A stretch of 42,768 nucleotides of DNA from Methylophaga sp. (lineage in GTDB: Bacteria > Pseudomonadota > Gammaproteobacteria > Nitrosococcales > Methylophagaceae), in NCBI RefSeq assembly GCF_030651745.1, contig NZ_JAUSCC010000095.1, positions 1 to 42,768 of the forward strand, given 5' to 3'. Shown in pieces: positions 7,872-15,739 of the stretch. The position numbers were made by a program, and so were the translations under genes. Below the pieces are notes generated by a model. It made no database searches. It was not told the origin of the DNA and worked only from the letters and a program-made list of their open reading frames with translations. How positions within the stretch are numbered: position 1 is the first letter of the stretch; each line of letters opens with the position of its first letter.

Positions 7872-8546
7872 ATGTCACAAACCGCACTGGTAACAGGCAG
7901 CAATCGGGGTATTGGTCTCGAATTGTGCCGGCAATTAAAAGCCCGTGGATTTGATGTTATTGCGACATGTCGTCATCGATCTCCGGCATTGGCTGAGCTT
8001 GATGTCGAAATTATCGAAGATGTTGAAGTCAGCGACCCCATCAGTCTTAAAGCGCTTGCAGAGAAACTTGGCGATCGTAAAATTGACTGGCTGATTAATA
8101 ATGCCGGTATTGCAGCAGGTCTGGGGCTTAATGATATTGACTCTAATGCTATTGATAGTTTTAAGAGCATGTTTGAAGTGAATAGTCTGGGACCATTATT
8201 AACCACACAGGCATTAATGAACCATCTGAAGCAGGGCAGTAAGGTCGGTATTATTACCAGCCGTATGGGCTCTATCGCCGATAATGATTCCGGTGGCAGT
8301 TATGCCTACCGTATGTCCAAAGCCGCAGTAAATGCTGCAGGTAAATCGCTGTCGATTGATTTGAAACCCAAAGGCATTGCTGTGGCCATTTTGCATCCGG
8401 GTTGGGTCAGAACAGATATGACCGGCCATGGCGGCTTGATTGATGCTGACGAATCAGCAGCAGGTTTGCTCGATCGAATGGCAGAATTGAATCTCGATAA
8501 CACCGGCACTTTCTGGCATATGAATGGTGAAGTGTTGCCTTGGTAA
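7872..8546 (+). CDS. Short-chain dehydrogenase/reductase (SDR)
   Basis: The 224-residue classical SDR has the NAD(P)-binding motif TGSNRGIG near the N-terminus, NNAGIA in the centre, an active-site Ser in IITSRMGS and the catalytic YRMSK. The segment HPGWVRTDMTG follows, as in C-factor-like SDRs that form dimers. Arg-rich residues after the second strand (ATCRHRS) suggest NADPH, by inference. It starts 10 nt after mtnA with AGGAGCAGGAT upstream, so the two are probably cotranscribed. The substrate is unknown. Nothing links it to methionine salvage except position. Confidence 0.88.
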   Translation: MSQTALVTGSNRGIGLELCRQLKARGFDVIATCRHRSPALAELDVEIIEDVEVSDPISLKALAEKLGDRKIDWLINNAGIAAGLGLNDIDSNAIDSFKSMFEVNSLGPLLTTQALMNHLKQGSKVGIITSRMGSIADNDSGGSYAYRMSKAAVNAAGKSLSIDLKPKGIAVAILHPGWVRTDMTGHGGLIDADESAAGLLDRMAELNLDNTGTFWHMNGEVLPW

Positions 8547-9427
8547 AATACCCATCGCTCTCTGAGCAACAGCAACAAAACTTGCCGGCACTGCTAAAAC
8601 CGGCAAGCAGAATTCCCGCCCAGTTTAGCGACAGCAGCCATCAACTGTGGTTTTGTGACACAGTTGATGGGCCGATGGTGTTGAAATTATGTGATCATGC
8701 CAATATTCAACAATCGAATTTCTGGCGGGGCATGAATAGTCTTTTTGTCATCGATTTTCCAGCATCTCTGGCAAATATCACCACTGTTTATCAACAAATT
8801 TCAACGCTGAGTTCTTTGGATATTCCTCCATTGGTTGCCACCGAAAAATCAGCTTTTCTATTGACCAAATGGTTATCCGGCGACGAGGTTAACGCCTCAA
8901 TGTTAAATCTGGAAACGATTAAATCGCTCGCCAGCCACCTTGGCCGCTTGCATCAGCAACAGCTTCCACAATGGGGTAGTTTGCAACAGCCGGAATTCAC
9001 AGCAAAAGACTGGCCGTTTCGCCTGAAAACCACCTTGCAGCAATTAGCTCATCAACAAGCCGATTTGATTGATCAAGCTGTTTTACAACAGGCATTGAGT
9101 CAAACCGAACAAATTGCAGAAAACCTGTTTGTGCCGATAATGCCCGATTTGCGCTGGGATCAGTTTTTGATGCAGCAAGGCAAACTCTCTGCGTTGGTGG
9201 ATTTGGATGCAATTGTATATGGGCCAAAAACATTAGAGTTTGTCTTACTCGAATATTTATTGGATTCTGAACAAGCAGAAGTTTTTGCTGCGGAATATCA
9301 GAGCTATCAATCTATTCCAGATCTGACGGCTGTCCGGCTGCCATATCGACTATTACTGTTTTTGATGAATGTCTTAGGTGAGACAGATTTGAGTTCCTGG
9401 CTCAATCATCCACAACGCTTTCATTAG
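8540..9427 (+). CDS. Divergent APH-fold phosphotransferase, possible thiamine kinase
   Basis: The 295-residue protein resembles aminoglycoside/choline kinases. LATEKSAFLLTKWLSGDE fits the hinge, MPDLRWDQFL fits the catalytic loop (normally HGDLxxxNxL) and LVDLDAIVYGPKTLEF fits the metal-binding DxD segment. The catalytic Asp is kept, but the preceding His-Gly and the loop Asn are replaced (MP and Gln). The start is a TTG overlapping the SDR stop. Its stop overlaps, tail to tail, the stop of the PnuT-type thiamine permease. Thiamine kinase (ThiK also has an APH fold) would complete salvage before ThiL. A methylthioribose-kinase-like role is suggested by mtnA. Neither is shown by sequence. Confidence 0.65.
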   Translation: MVKYPSLSEQQQQNLPALLKPASRIPAQFSDSSHQLWFCDTVDGPMVLKLCDHANIQQSNFWRGMNSLFVIDFPASLANITTVYQQISTLSSLDIPPLVATEKSAFLLTKWLSGDEVNASMLNLETIKSLASHLGRLHQQQLPQWGSLQQPEFTAKDWPFRLKTTLQQLAHQQADLIDQAVLQQALSQTEQIAENLFVPIMPDLRWDQFLMQQGKLSALVDLDAIVYGPKTLEFVLLEYLLDSEQAEVFAAEYQSYQSIPDLTAVRLPYRLLLFLMNVLGETDLSSWLNHPQRFH

Positions 9428-10047
9428 GCCGTTTGAATATGCTGCTGTGCTGCTAATAACTTGCGCCATTTGAAGTACCCGGCCATGGCGAGAAACAGAT
9501 AAATACTGAACATCACGATAGTGGCGTAAAACCCGGTCAGGGCATAAAGCACAATTGCAGAACTGTTGATGACTTGCCAATACAACCAGTTCTGCAGAAC
9601 TTTACGTGCCATTAATACGGTATTCATCACTGAAAACACCATCACAAAGGCATCGAGATAAGGATATTGAGTGGCATGGGCTGACAGGTAATAGCCAAAG
9701 ATAAGGCTGAGAAAACCACCCGTGGCAATAAAGATCAAATGATATTGCCAAGGCCAGCTGTGAATATAAAGTTCGGCCGTCTGGTTCTCATGTCGATGCC
9801 AGAGAATAAAGCCATAGACTGCCATGCCGATGTAATACAGATTAAGCAGCGCCTGCATTGGCAACTGGTTTTCCCAGAACAGGATGGTGTAGATAATGGT
9901 GCTGATAAACGCTAAAGGCCAACACCATTGTGACTCCCGGGCGGCAAACAGGATATAACCAATACCCAGTAGAGCGGCAAACACTTCCCAGCCACTCATA
10001 CTCGCCAATCCCGTTAGCGTAATATCCCACCAGCCTGTTTCAGACAT
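9424..10047 (-). CDS. pnuT: PnuC-family transporter, probable thiamine transporter PnuT
   Basis: The 207-residue protein has about seven hydrophobic segments and PnuC signatures: FAARESQWCWPLAFISTIIY, LLNLYYIGMAVYGFILWHRH and the later LYALTGFYATI. PnuC proteins facilitate diffusion of vitamins that are trapped by phosphorylation. Members under TPP-riboswitch control are thiamine-specific (PnuT). Here it is the third gene behind a TPP riboswitch and starts with TAATG coupling to the YkoF-like gene. The facing kinase gene could supply the phosphorylation that traps thiamine. Nicotinamide riboside is the alternative substrate for the family. Confidence 0.88.
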   Translation of the reverse strand: MSETGWWDITLTGLASMSGWEVFAALLGIGYILFAARESQWCWPLAFISTIIYTILFWENQLPMQALLNLYYIGMAVYGFILWHRHENQTAELYIHSWPWQYHLIFIATGGFLSLIFGYYLSAHATQYPYLDAFVMVFSVMNTVLMARKVLQNWLYWQVINSSAIVLYALTGFYATIVMFSIYLFLAMAGYFKWRKLLAAQQHIQTA

Positions 10048-10304
10048 TAGTCTTTGACTTGATGACGATCGTTACCGATCAGTTTCAACACAAAAACGCT
10101 ATGCGGCATTTGAGCAAATACGGCTTCAATTTCACTGTCCATTGCATCCATCACATCCCGGTATTCACCAAAAATCTGCGTGCTTAAGGTATTACGATGC
10201 ACGATCAATTTTGGGTTATTTTCCAACTTGGCAATAAACGCCAGAATCGGCTCAACAAATTGTTCAGTCAGCGGATAAAGGCTGATATCTACAGAAATTC
10301 GCAT
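10047..10304 (-). CDS. YkoF/MTH1187-type thiamine-binding protein
   Basis: The protein has 85 residues from the ATG at 10304, which has AGGA 7 nt upstream; a start 9 codons earlier lacks such a site. The ferredoxin-like single-domain family is recognised from VDISLYPLTEQFVEPILAFI, a central NTLSTQIFGEYRDVMDAM and the closing HSVFVLKLIGNDR. In Bacillus YkoF binds thiamine or hydroxymethylpyrimidine beside the YkoEDC transporter. Here it lies between a TonB receptor and PnuT behind a TPP riboswitch. It has no signal peptide, so it is cytoplasmic and may hand over, store or sense thiamine after entry (inference). Confidence 0.82.
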   Translation of the reverse strand: MRISVDISLYPLTEQFVEPILAFIAKLENNPKLIVHRNTLSTQIFGEYRDVMDAMDSEIEAVFAQMPHSVFVLKLIGNDRHQVKD

Positions 10305-10347
10305 ACTGGTTTCCTGAGGAAAAGGGGGCACTTGTGCCCCTGGTAAA

Positions 10348-12453
10348 TTAGTAGTCGTAAGAGACGGTCATGCCAAATGTCCGTGGATCGGCATATTGGG
10401 TATAAACACGATCTTCATATCCGGCAGAAGGATCGATACCAAAGAAGAAGCCGCGGGTGTAATAATCTTTATCAAGCAAATTACGACCCCACAAGGTAAA
10501 GGTCCAGTTTTGTTGCTGATATTGCAGACTGGCATTGGTAATGGCATAGGAGCTGGATTTTGCATTATGGCTGTTGGAGTAATAAAACTCATCCTTGCCC
10601 TCAACATTGGCACGCAAGGTCCATTGTGGAGTCAGATACACTTCGCTGCCAACACTGAACGTATAGGCGGGAGCATGGGCTTGTCTTCTGCCCTGGATTT
10701 TTACACCAGCTTCATCAAGCTCCGGATTGTCGTATTCATCAAAAGTTGCATGTAACAGGCCCAATGCTGCAAAGGTTCTGAAGCGTTCATTTACAAGCCA
10801 GTCCACACTGGCTTCGAGGCCCATATTGCGGCCTTTCGCGGCATTATCCTGATAATCAATAAAACGGGTGCCACCACTATCACGCGGAACACTGACCGAG
10901 GTTTTTACCTGGGCGTCTTTTCGTAAACCATAAAAAGCGGTGATATCGGTCCTCAGGCTGCCATCCAGCCACAATGACTTCATGCCTGCTTCCAGATTCC
11001 ATAAATATTCATTATTGAATTTACGTAAACCGGGTGCCAGATCTGCTTCGGTATTAACACCACCAGCCTTATAACCACGGGATAAAGATGTGTATAAAAG
11101 ATGTTGTGGGCGGAATTGATAATTCAGGCCGACTTTGCCGCCGAATAACACGTCGCTGTCATCCAGATCCAAGCCTTGCGAATCTTCATAATCTGCATCC
11201 CAATGCTCCACACGCAATCCGGTAATCAATGTGAGTTTATCGGTTAAGGCGGTATCCAGTTGGCCATAAAGGGCGCTGTTAAAGGTTTTATAGATATTGT
11301 TCAGAGGATATACATCAGGGGTATCATTATCGAAGTATTTACGCTTCAGATCCTGGCGTTGATCGGCCAGATAAATACCCACTGACCAGTCTGTTGTATT
11401 AGCAAAAATACGGCCATCTTCATTTGATAAAGCCCTGAACTCAAATGAATAATTTTCCCGTTCACGTTTGTACTGATCAAAACCACTATAAGGAAATAAA
11501 CTTGGATCGAACTGGCCTTTATACGACCAGTCATCATCATAGCTATATTCCAAATCAGATTTGGAATAGGTCAAAGTTGATTGCAACTGCACTTTACTGT
11601 TGGCGCGCCAGTCAGTTTTCAATGCAAACGCATTGGTGTGCTGTTTGTCTTTACCCGGCTGATCTGACAGGCTATTCCGGCTGTTATCCAGCGTGAAAGC
11701 GTCATACCCATTGTCGATATTTAAATGCAGCAAATTGAGATCAATGGTCAGCTCATCGTTGACCAGCCATTTCAAATGTCCCCGCGCAGTCAGTTCATCC
11801 TGATTTTGCGTGTTATCGCGGCCTAGAAAATCATTATCCATATAACCGTCTGAACGATGGGTATGTACAGCTATCCGACCGAGTAATGTGTCTTTGATTA
11901 ATGGGCCGCCAACAGCAACACCGACACTACGGGTATTGTAATTGCCAACTGTGGACTGAAAATTCATATCCAGATCGTTGGTCGCCTGCTTGCTTTGCAT
12001 ATTGATGACACCAGCTAATGCATTGGCACCATATAAAGTACCTTGCGGTCCGCGTAATACTTCAACTTTTTCGATATCGAATAAGGTCGCCGCTCCACCA
12101 CTGCGACTAAAGTCTATGCCGTCAATATAAAGTCCTACCGATGGATTGAGAGGTGCTAGAAATTCACTGCGTTCGCCAATACCGCGGATCTGAAAAAACT
12201 GGCCACGTGAAGCACCACTGGAAAGATTCACATTGGGGGCCAGATTCAACACATCTTCAATATGTTGAGCGCCGCGACTCTCGATAATGTCTTCATCAAA
12301 CGTTGTCAGACTGATCGGAATATCCTGGGCTTCGGCAGGACGAAAGTCTGCACTGACCAACATCGACGGTAAATCATTATTGGTGTTTTGAGCAACTGCA
12401 CAGGGGGAAAAAAGTGCACTGGTAACTGCGATGGAGAGCAGTGTTGGTTTCAT
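10348..12453 (-). CDS. TonB-dependent outer-membrane receptor, probable thiamine uptake
   Basis: With the ATG at 12453 (AAAAAGGA 5 nt upstream) the protein has 701 residues; the ATG-like start seven codons earlier has no ribosome site. A signal peptide ending near AVAQ is followed by a plug domain (about 30-150, with FFQIRGIGERSE and VEVLRGPQGTLYGANALAGVI) and a 22-stranded barrel ending in the aromatic-rich SYDY. The receptor is of the general siderophore/vitamin type, and sequence alone does not give the ligand. The TPP riboswitch in its leader and the downstream YkoF and PnuT genes point to thiamine or its phosphates. TonB-ExbBD must be encoded elsewhere. Confidence 0.9.
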   Translation of the reverse strand: MKPTLLSIAVTSALFSPCAVAQNTNNDLPSMLVSADFRPAEAQDIPISLTTFDEDIIESRGAQHIEDVLNLAPNVNLSSGASRGQFFQIRGIGERSEFLAPLNPSVGLYIDGIDFSRSGGAATLFDIEKVEVLRGPQGTLYGANALAGVINMQSKQATNDLDMNFQSTVGNYNTRSVGVAVGGPLIKDTLLGRIAVHTHRSDGYMDNDFLGRDNTQNQDELTARGHLKWLVNDELTIDLNLLHLNIDNGYDAFTLDNSRNSLSDQPGKDKQHTNAFALKTDWRANSKVQLQSTLTYSKSDLEYSYDDDWSYKGQFDPSLFPYSGFDQYKRERENYSFEFRALSNEDGRIFANTTDWSVGIYLADQRQDLKRKYFDNDTPDVYPLNNIYKTFNSALYGQLDTALTDKLTLITGLRVEHWDADYEDSQGLDLDDSDVLFGGKVGLNYQFRPQHLLYTSLSRGYKAGGVNTEADLAPGLRKFNNEYLWNLEAGMKSLWLDGSLRTDITAFYGLRKDAQVKTSVSVPRDSGGTRFIDYQDNAAKGRNMGLEASVDWLVNERFRTFAALGLLHATFDEYDNPELDEAGVKIQGRRQAHAPAYTFSVGSEVYLTPQWTLRANVEGKDEFYYSNSHNAKSSSYAITNASLQYQQQNWTFTLWGRNLLDKDYYTRGFFFGIDPSAGYEDRVYTQYADPRTFGMTVSYDY

Positions 12454-12458
12454 GTCTA

Positions 12459-12482
12459 TCCTTTTTAATTTCATAAAAAGGA
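12459..12482 (-). promoter_or_regulatory. Hairpin hiding the ribosome-binding site of the TonB receptor gene
   Basis: The arms TCCTTTTTA (12474-12482) and TAAAAAGGA (12459-12467) are perfect 9-bp complements around a 6-nt loop. The 3' arm contains the AAGGA ribosome site of the gene starting at 12453. When the hairpin forms, translation should be blocked. This is the likely output stage of the TPP riboswitch just upstream. Confidence 0.7.
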
Positions 12483-12527
12483 CAGGGGATCACGCCATTT
12501 GCATTGATCTAGCAAGAAGGTGTTGCC

Positions 12528-12614
12528 GCCTGTCCCTACGCCAGTATTACCTGGATCAGGTTCATCGGGTCTCCACCAACTGGTGAATCTCAGGCCTTTC
12601 GACCACCCCGAGGC
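12528..12614 (-). promoter_or_regulatory. TPP (thiamine pyrophosphate) riboswitch
   Basis: Read on the minus strand, the element runs from GCCTCGGGGTGG through CTGAGAT, ACCCGATGAACCTGATCC and AGGTAATACTGGCGTAGGGA. These are the conserved THI-box blocks in order. P1 is formed by GCCT at 12614-12611 and AGGC at 12531-12528. It controls the receptor-YkoF-PnuT operon. A weak -10 (TATATT, 12640-12635) lies at a suitable distance upstream. Confidence 0.95.
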
Positions 12615-12684
12615 TTGTATTAGCAAGTAGGTAAAATATACAGAAAAATATGGTTTTTTCCCATCATTAATATTTTCTGCCACA

Positions 12685-12711
12685 TACAAAAAAGGCATCC
12701 GAAGATGCCTT
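12685..12711 (-). terminator. Rho-independent terminator of the MxaD-like gene
   Basis: On the minus strand AAGGCATC and GATGCCTT close an 8-bp stem around a TTCG loop and are followed by a T-run. It lies about 20 nt after the stop of the MxaD-like gene and before the promoter region of the riboswitch operon, separating the two units. Confidence 0.88.
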
Positions 12712-12733
12712 AAATGTTCAAGTTAGTGATAAC

Positions 12734-13303
12734 TTAATTTTCGATTTTGGCTTTTAATGAATCCAGACCGGTACGGAAAATACCTTGAATCGCATTTGTT
12801 GCAGTTTCATCATTTAACTCTTTAGGTTCATGATGATTGCCAGTGTAGCCACGGAAAAATTTAGCTAACCAGATAACTTTGGTTTGATCGCCTTCAGCTT
12901 CAACTGTTAGCCATGCTTTATAACGACTGACTGGAACAGCAGGGATATCATGCATTTCACCTTCAATATCTACTTGACCCACAGAGCTCATGGAATCGAT
13001 ATCATATTGATAGCTCATTTTTTCAGCATCGAAACGCTTCAAGGTTTCCGTGATAGTGGCATCATTTTCAAGCGTTAATGTACGAGTAGCGCCTACTTCA
13101 TTTCCACCTTGCGCTTCTGTTGAAGCAATGGTTGGATGCCATGTATGCAGACTGTCAAAATCTTTAACCATGTTCCATACAGTTTCAGCATCAGCATTAA
13201 TCAACACAGTTTCTTCGACTTGCAGACGTGAAGCACCATGAGCGAATACCAATGCTGGTAACAGGAACAAGCCTGTAATCAGGCCTTTTAATACAGCTTT
13301 CAT
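12734..13303 (-). CDS. MxaD-like periplasmic SRPBCC-domain protein
   Basis: The 189-residue protein has a signal peptide (MKAVLKG, hydrophobic core, cleavage near VFAHG). A START/SRPBCC fold follows: VEETVLINADAETVWNMVKDF, DSLHTWHPTIAS, MSYQYDI, VSRYKAWLTVEAE and IWLAKFFRGYTGN. The order and wording resemble MxaD, a periplasmic protein reported to assist electron flow from methanol dehydrogenase to cytochrome cL. No other methanol-oxidation gene is nearby, so this is either an orphan accessory gene or a paralog with another lipid- or cofactor-binding role. It has its own terminator and is separated from cysB by 87 bp. Assignment to the SRPBCC fold is firm, to MxaD moderate. Confidence 0.7.
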   Translation of the reverse strand: MKAVLKGLITGLFLLPALVFAHGASRLQVEETVLINADAETVWNMVKDFDSLHTWHPTIASTEAQGGNEVGATRTLTLENDATITETLKRFDAEKMSYQYDIDSMSSVGQVDIEGEMHDIPAVPVSRYKAWLTVEAEGDQTKVIWLAKFFRGYTGNHHEPKELNDETATNAIQGIFRTGLDSLKAKIEN

Positions 13304-13390
13304 TATATTTCCTTCTTATATTTCATTTGGAATGCCAAAAATCAGCCCAAATAAACTACCATCACATTCCGAAATGCTAAAGGGAAAAAT

Positions 13391-14311
13391 TCACAACGCA
13401 ATAGCGTTTTGAATCGTTGAACGTTGTAAGTGCGGTGCAAAAAACTCAATAAAAGCATAGCTATACCCACGCAGATAGCTGCCTTTACGAATTCCCATAT
13501 GCGTTATACTTGGTTTAAATAAACCACTGGCATCCATTGCCTGCAAAGGAGCATCTTTAACTGGATCAAATGCCATGCTAGCGATAATGCCGATTCCAAG
13601 ACCAAGTTCCACATAGGTTTTAATGACATCGGCATCGGTCGCTGTGAAAATTACATTAGGTTTCAAACCCTGTTCAATAAAGGATTGATCTTGTTGAGCG
13701 CGACCAGTAAACCCCATGACATAAGTAAGAATGGGATATTTTGAAATTGCTTCAAGAGTTAGCTTCTTTTCATTTAACAGCGGGTGTCCTGGCGGCGTAA
13801 TCACCGTACGATTCCACTCATAGCAAGGCAAAATCGCCAAATTATCGAACTTAGATAATCCTTCGGTGGCTATAGCCAAATCCACTTTTCCGGTAGCGGC
13901 CATTTCAGCTACTTCGGGTGGTGTTCCTTGCACCATATTTAAATGCACATCCGGATATTGTTCTGAAAATGCTTTTATAGCTTTGGGTAAAGCATAACGA
14001 GCTTGAGTATGTGTGGTGCCAATTGAAAGTGTACCTTTCTTTTCATGGCGGCTATCAGCAGCTTGTTCACGTAAATTGTCTACTTCCTGCAATACACGCT
14101 CAGCCATAGCAATCACGGATTCTCCAAGCGGAGTGATTGCTGACAAACGTTTGCCATGACGTTCAAAAATCAATAAACCCAATTCATCTTCTAACAACTG
14201 GATCTGGTTGCTGACACCCGGTTGGGAAGCATGTAATGCTTGAGCTGCAGCCGAGATGCTAAGACCACGACGAGCGACTTCACGTACATACTTAAGTTGT
14301 TGCAACTTCAT
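13391..14311 (-). CDS. cysB: LysR-family regulator CysB
   Basis: The 306-residue LysR protein has a winged-helix N-terminus (LQQLKYVREVARRGLSISAA, then ASQPGVSNQIQLLEDELG) and a substrate-binding domain. TTHTQARYALPKA near residue 100 matches the Thr-Thr-Gln sulfate/effector site of CysB and Cbl, and VELGLGIGIIASMAF is typical of the subfamily. CysB senses O-acetylserine/N-acetylserine and sulfate and activates assimilation genes. The cysHDN operon lies upstream on the other strand, fitting this role. Cbl is the alternative, but the context favours CysB. It is a little shorter than the E. coli protein (324 residues). Confidence 0.9.
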   Translation of the reverse strand: MKLQQLKYVREVARRGLSISAAAQALHASQPGVSNQIQLLEDELGLLIFERHGKRLSAITPLGESVIAMAERVLQEVDNLREQAADSRHEKKGTLSIGTTHTQARYALPKAIKAFSEQYPDVHLNMVQGTPPEVAEMAATGKVDLAIATEGLSKFDNLAILPCYEWNRTVITPPGHPLLNEKKLTLEAISKYPILTYVMGFTGRAQQDQSFIEQGLKPNVIFTATDADVIKTYVELGLGIGIIASMAFDPVKDAPLQAMDASGLFKPSITHMGIRKGSYLRGYSYAFIEFFAPHLQRSTIQNAIAL

Positions 14312-14349
14312 GCGCTATATCCGTTTCTGTTTCGAAAGTAAGTTAAATG

Positions 14350-14367
14350 TATATCGTTTTTGATATA
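14350..14367. promoter_or_regulatory. Inverted repeat upstream of cysB
   Basis: TATATC and GATATA flank a 6-nt spacer, 39 bp before the cysB start codon. LysR regulators often bind such sites to control their own gene. This is a position-based suggestion only. Confidence 0.3.
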
Positions 14368-14394
14368 AATGGGATGAGAAAAATTTACCCTAAA

Positions 14395-14751
14395 TTACAT
14401 CTCAATTACCGGTACACCACGTTGTGGAAGTTGTAATGGGACTGTGATTTGATATTCATCACTTTGCGAAGTTGATTCATTTTCCGTTGACAACAGATTT
14501 TGTGCTTCGGTTTGACTCAACGCGATGTATTCGCAACTATTTGCGGTACAAATTCTTATCGCCATGGTTAATGGTTCCGCAACATTCTGTGATTCATTAA
14601 CTATAGAATTATCCATTTGCATCCAAACCGGGGGAGCCGGATTTTGGACTGGATTAGTTAATCCATCCGAGTTAGCGGGATTTATTATTAAAGCCGTAAT
14701 AAGAGCAGAACACGCTGCTGTTATAACTAACAAAATTCGGTAAGTTATCAT
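14395..14751 (-). CDS. Small membrane-anchored protein of unknown function
   Basis: I do not recognise this 118-residue protein. The start at 14751 has GAGG 7 nt upstream; a frame extending to 14823 lacks one. Residues 3-20 form a hydrophobic segment (YRILLVITAACSALITAL), either an uncleaved signal anchor or a signal peptide. The rest is polar and Asn/Gln/Pro-rich, with a proline patch (NPAPPVWMQM), two cysteines in IRICTANSCEYIAL and a C-terminal PQRGVPVIEM. The cysteines may form a disulfide in the periplasm. It ends 83 bp before the cysB start on the same strand and diverges from cysH, so a sulfur-related role is possible but unproved. Confidence 0.6.
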   Translation of the reverse strand: MITYRILLVITAACSALITALIINPANSDGLTNPVQNPAPPVWMQMDNSIVNESQNVAEPLTMAIRICTANSCEYIALSQTEAQNLLSTENESTSQSDEYQITVPLQLPQRGVPVIEM

Positions 14752-14928
14752 CTTCAGCCTCTCATCCTGGAGTTGATTTGGAAATAGAGCATCGGTTAAA
14801 CACCGTGAAAGAAATGTGAACACTTGAGAGTCTTTATCAGTACAGGTTAAGGCTTTGTTAACAACAATGAATAACCTGATTAGTTTAAGAGTTTCTTTAT
14901 ATATTTAAAATCTATATAGATAGAAAAT

Positions 14929-14949
14929 AATATTCATTGATTGAATATT
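14929..14949. promoter_or_regulatory. Perfect palindrome before cysH, candidate CysB operator
   Basis: AATATTCA and TGAATATT flank TTGAT, giving a 21-bp site with a perfect 8-bp inverted repeat. Its core TTCATTGATTGAA fits the LysR T-N11-A rule. It lies 80 bp before the cysH start, between the divergent unknown gene and cysH, next to the cysB locus. Confidence 0.45.
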
Positions 14950-15029
14950 GCCAGCTGTTAAACTTGCTGCCCATAACAACATTTTCAAGATTAGTTGTAA
15001 AAACCAGATGAATAACAAAGTAATTTGAT

Positions 15030-15728
15030 ATGACTGAAATAAATGAAAAACTTCAACTGAAAATTGATGCAGCAAAAAATCTGCTTGAACAGATTGCGGC
15101 TGATTATAGTCCTGCTGTTTTAGCGACCAGTTATGGCGCTGAAGATATGGTGCTGATGGATCTGATCGCTAAATTTGCACCGCAAATCGGTATTTTCACG
15201 CTAGATACTGGTCGACTGCCCAAGGAAACCTATGATTTAATGCAACAGGCCAAAAATCATTATCAGCTTGAGGTTGAAGTTTATTACCCCGATGCTTTAA
15301 CTCTTGAGCAGTTTGTTACCCATAATGGACCCAATGCGTTTTATGACAGTGTAGAACTGCGTAAACAGTGCTGTGGTATCCGTAAAGTTGCTCCATTAAA
15401 TCGTGCCTTAGCGGGTAAAAAGGCTTGGCTGACCGGCATGCGTCGCTCACAGTCGGTTACCCGTAATGAGTTACCGGTATCGGAATGGGATGCCGATCAT
15501 GAGTTGCAAAAATTCAGTCCATTGACGGACTGGTCCAATGGCGAAGTATGGAAATATATCCGCGCTTTTGATGTTCCTTTTAATGAATTGCATAACCAGG
15601 GCTATGCCAGTATCGGTTGTGCGCCCTGCACCAGAGCGATTACTCCTGGCGAAGATATCCGTGCTGGTCGCTGGTGGTGGGAAAATCCTGAAACAAAAGA
15701 ATGTGGCTTACACGTAAAGGCTAAGTAA
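15030..15728 (+). CDS. cysH: Adenylyl-sulfate (APS) reductase CysH
   Basis: The protein has 232 residues. It belongs to the PP-loop family ([47 protein letters not shown]). It carries the two cysteine pairs of the iron-sulfur APS-reductase group: [11 protein letters not shown] in the centre and GCAPCTRAI near the end, with the catalytic Cys in [10 protein letters not shown]. coli-type PAPS reductases lack the paired cysteines, so this enzyme should reduce APS directly to sulfite with thioredoxin. It heads cysH-cysD-cysN, and no cysC is present, which agrees. The ribosome site before the ATG is weak. Confidence 0.95.
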   Translation: MTEINEKLQLKIDAAKNLLEQIAADYSPAVLATSYGAEDMVLMDLIAKFAPQIGIFTLDTGRLPKETYDLMQQAKNHYQLEVEVYYPDALTLEQFVTHNGPNAFYDSVELRKQCCGIRKVAPLNRALAGKKAWLTGMRRSQSVTRNELPVSEWDADHELQKFSPLTDWSNGEVWKYIRAFDVPFNELHNQGYASIGCAPCTRAITPGEDIRAGRWWWENPETKECGLHVKAK

Positions 15729-15739
15729 CAGAGAATTTT

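Noticed and set aside
10396..10755. A 119-residue plus-strand ORF
   Set aside because: It is antisense to the barrel domain of the TonB receptor and has no features of its own.
12471..12698. A 75-residue minus-strand ORF
   Set aside because: It lies across the TPP riboswitch and its expression platform; the conserved RNA explains the sequence.
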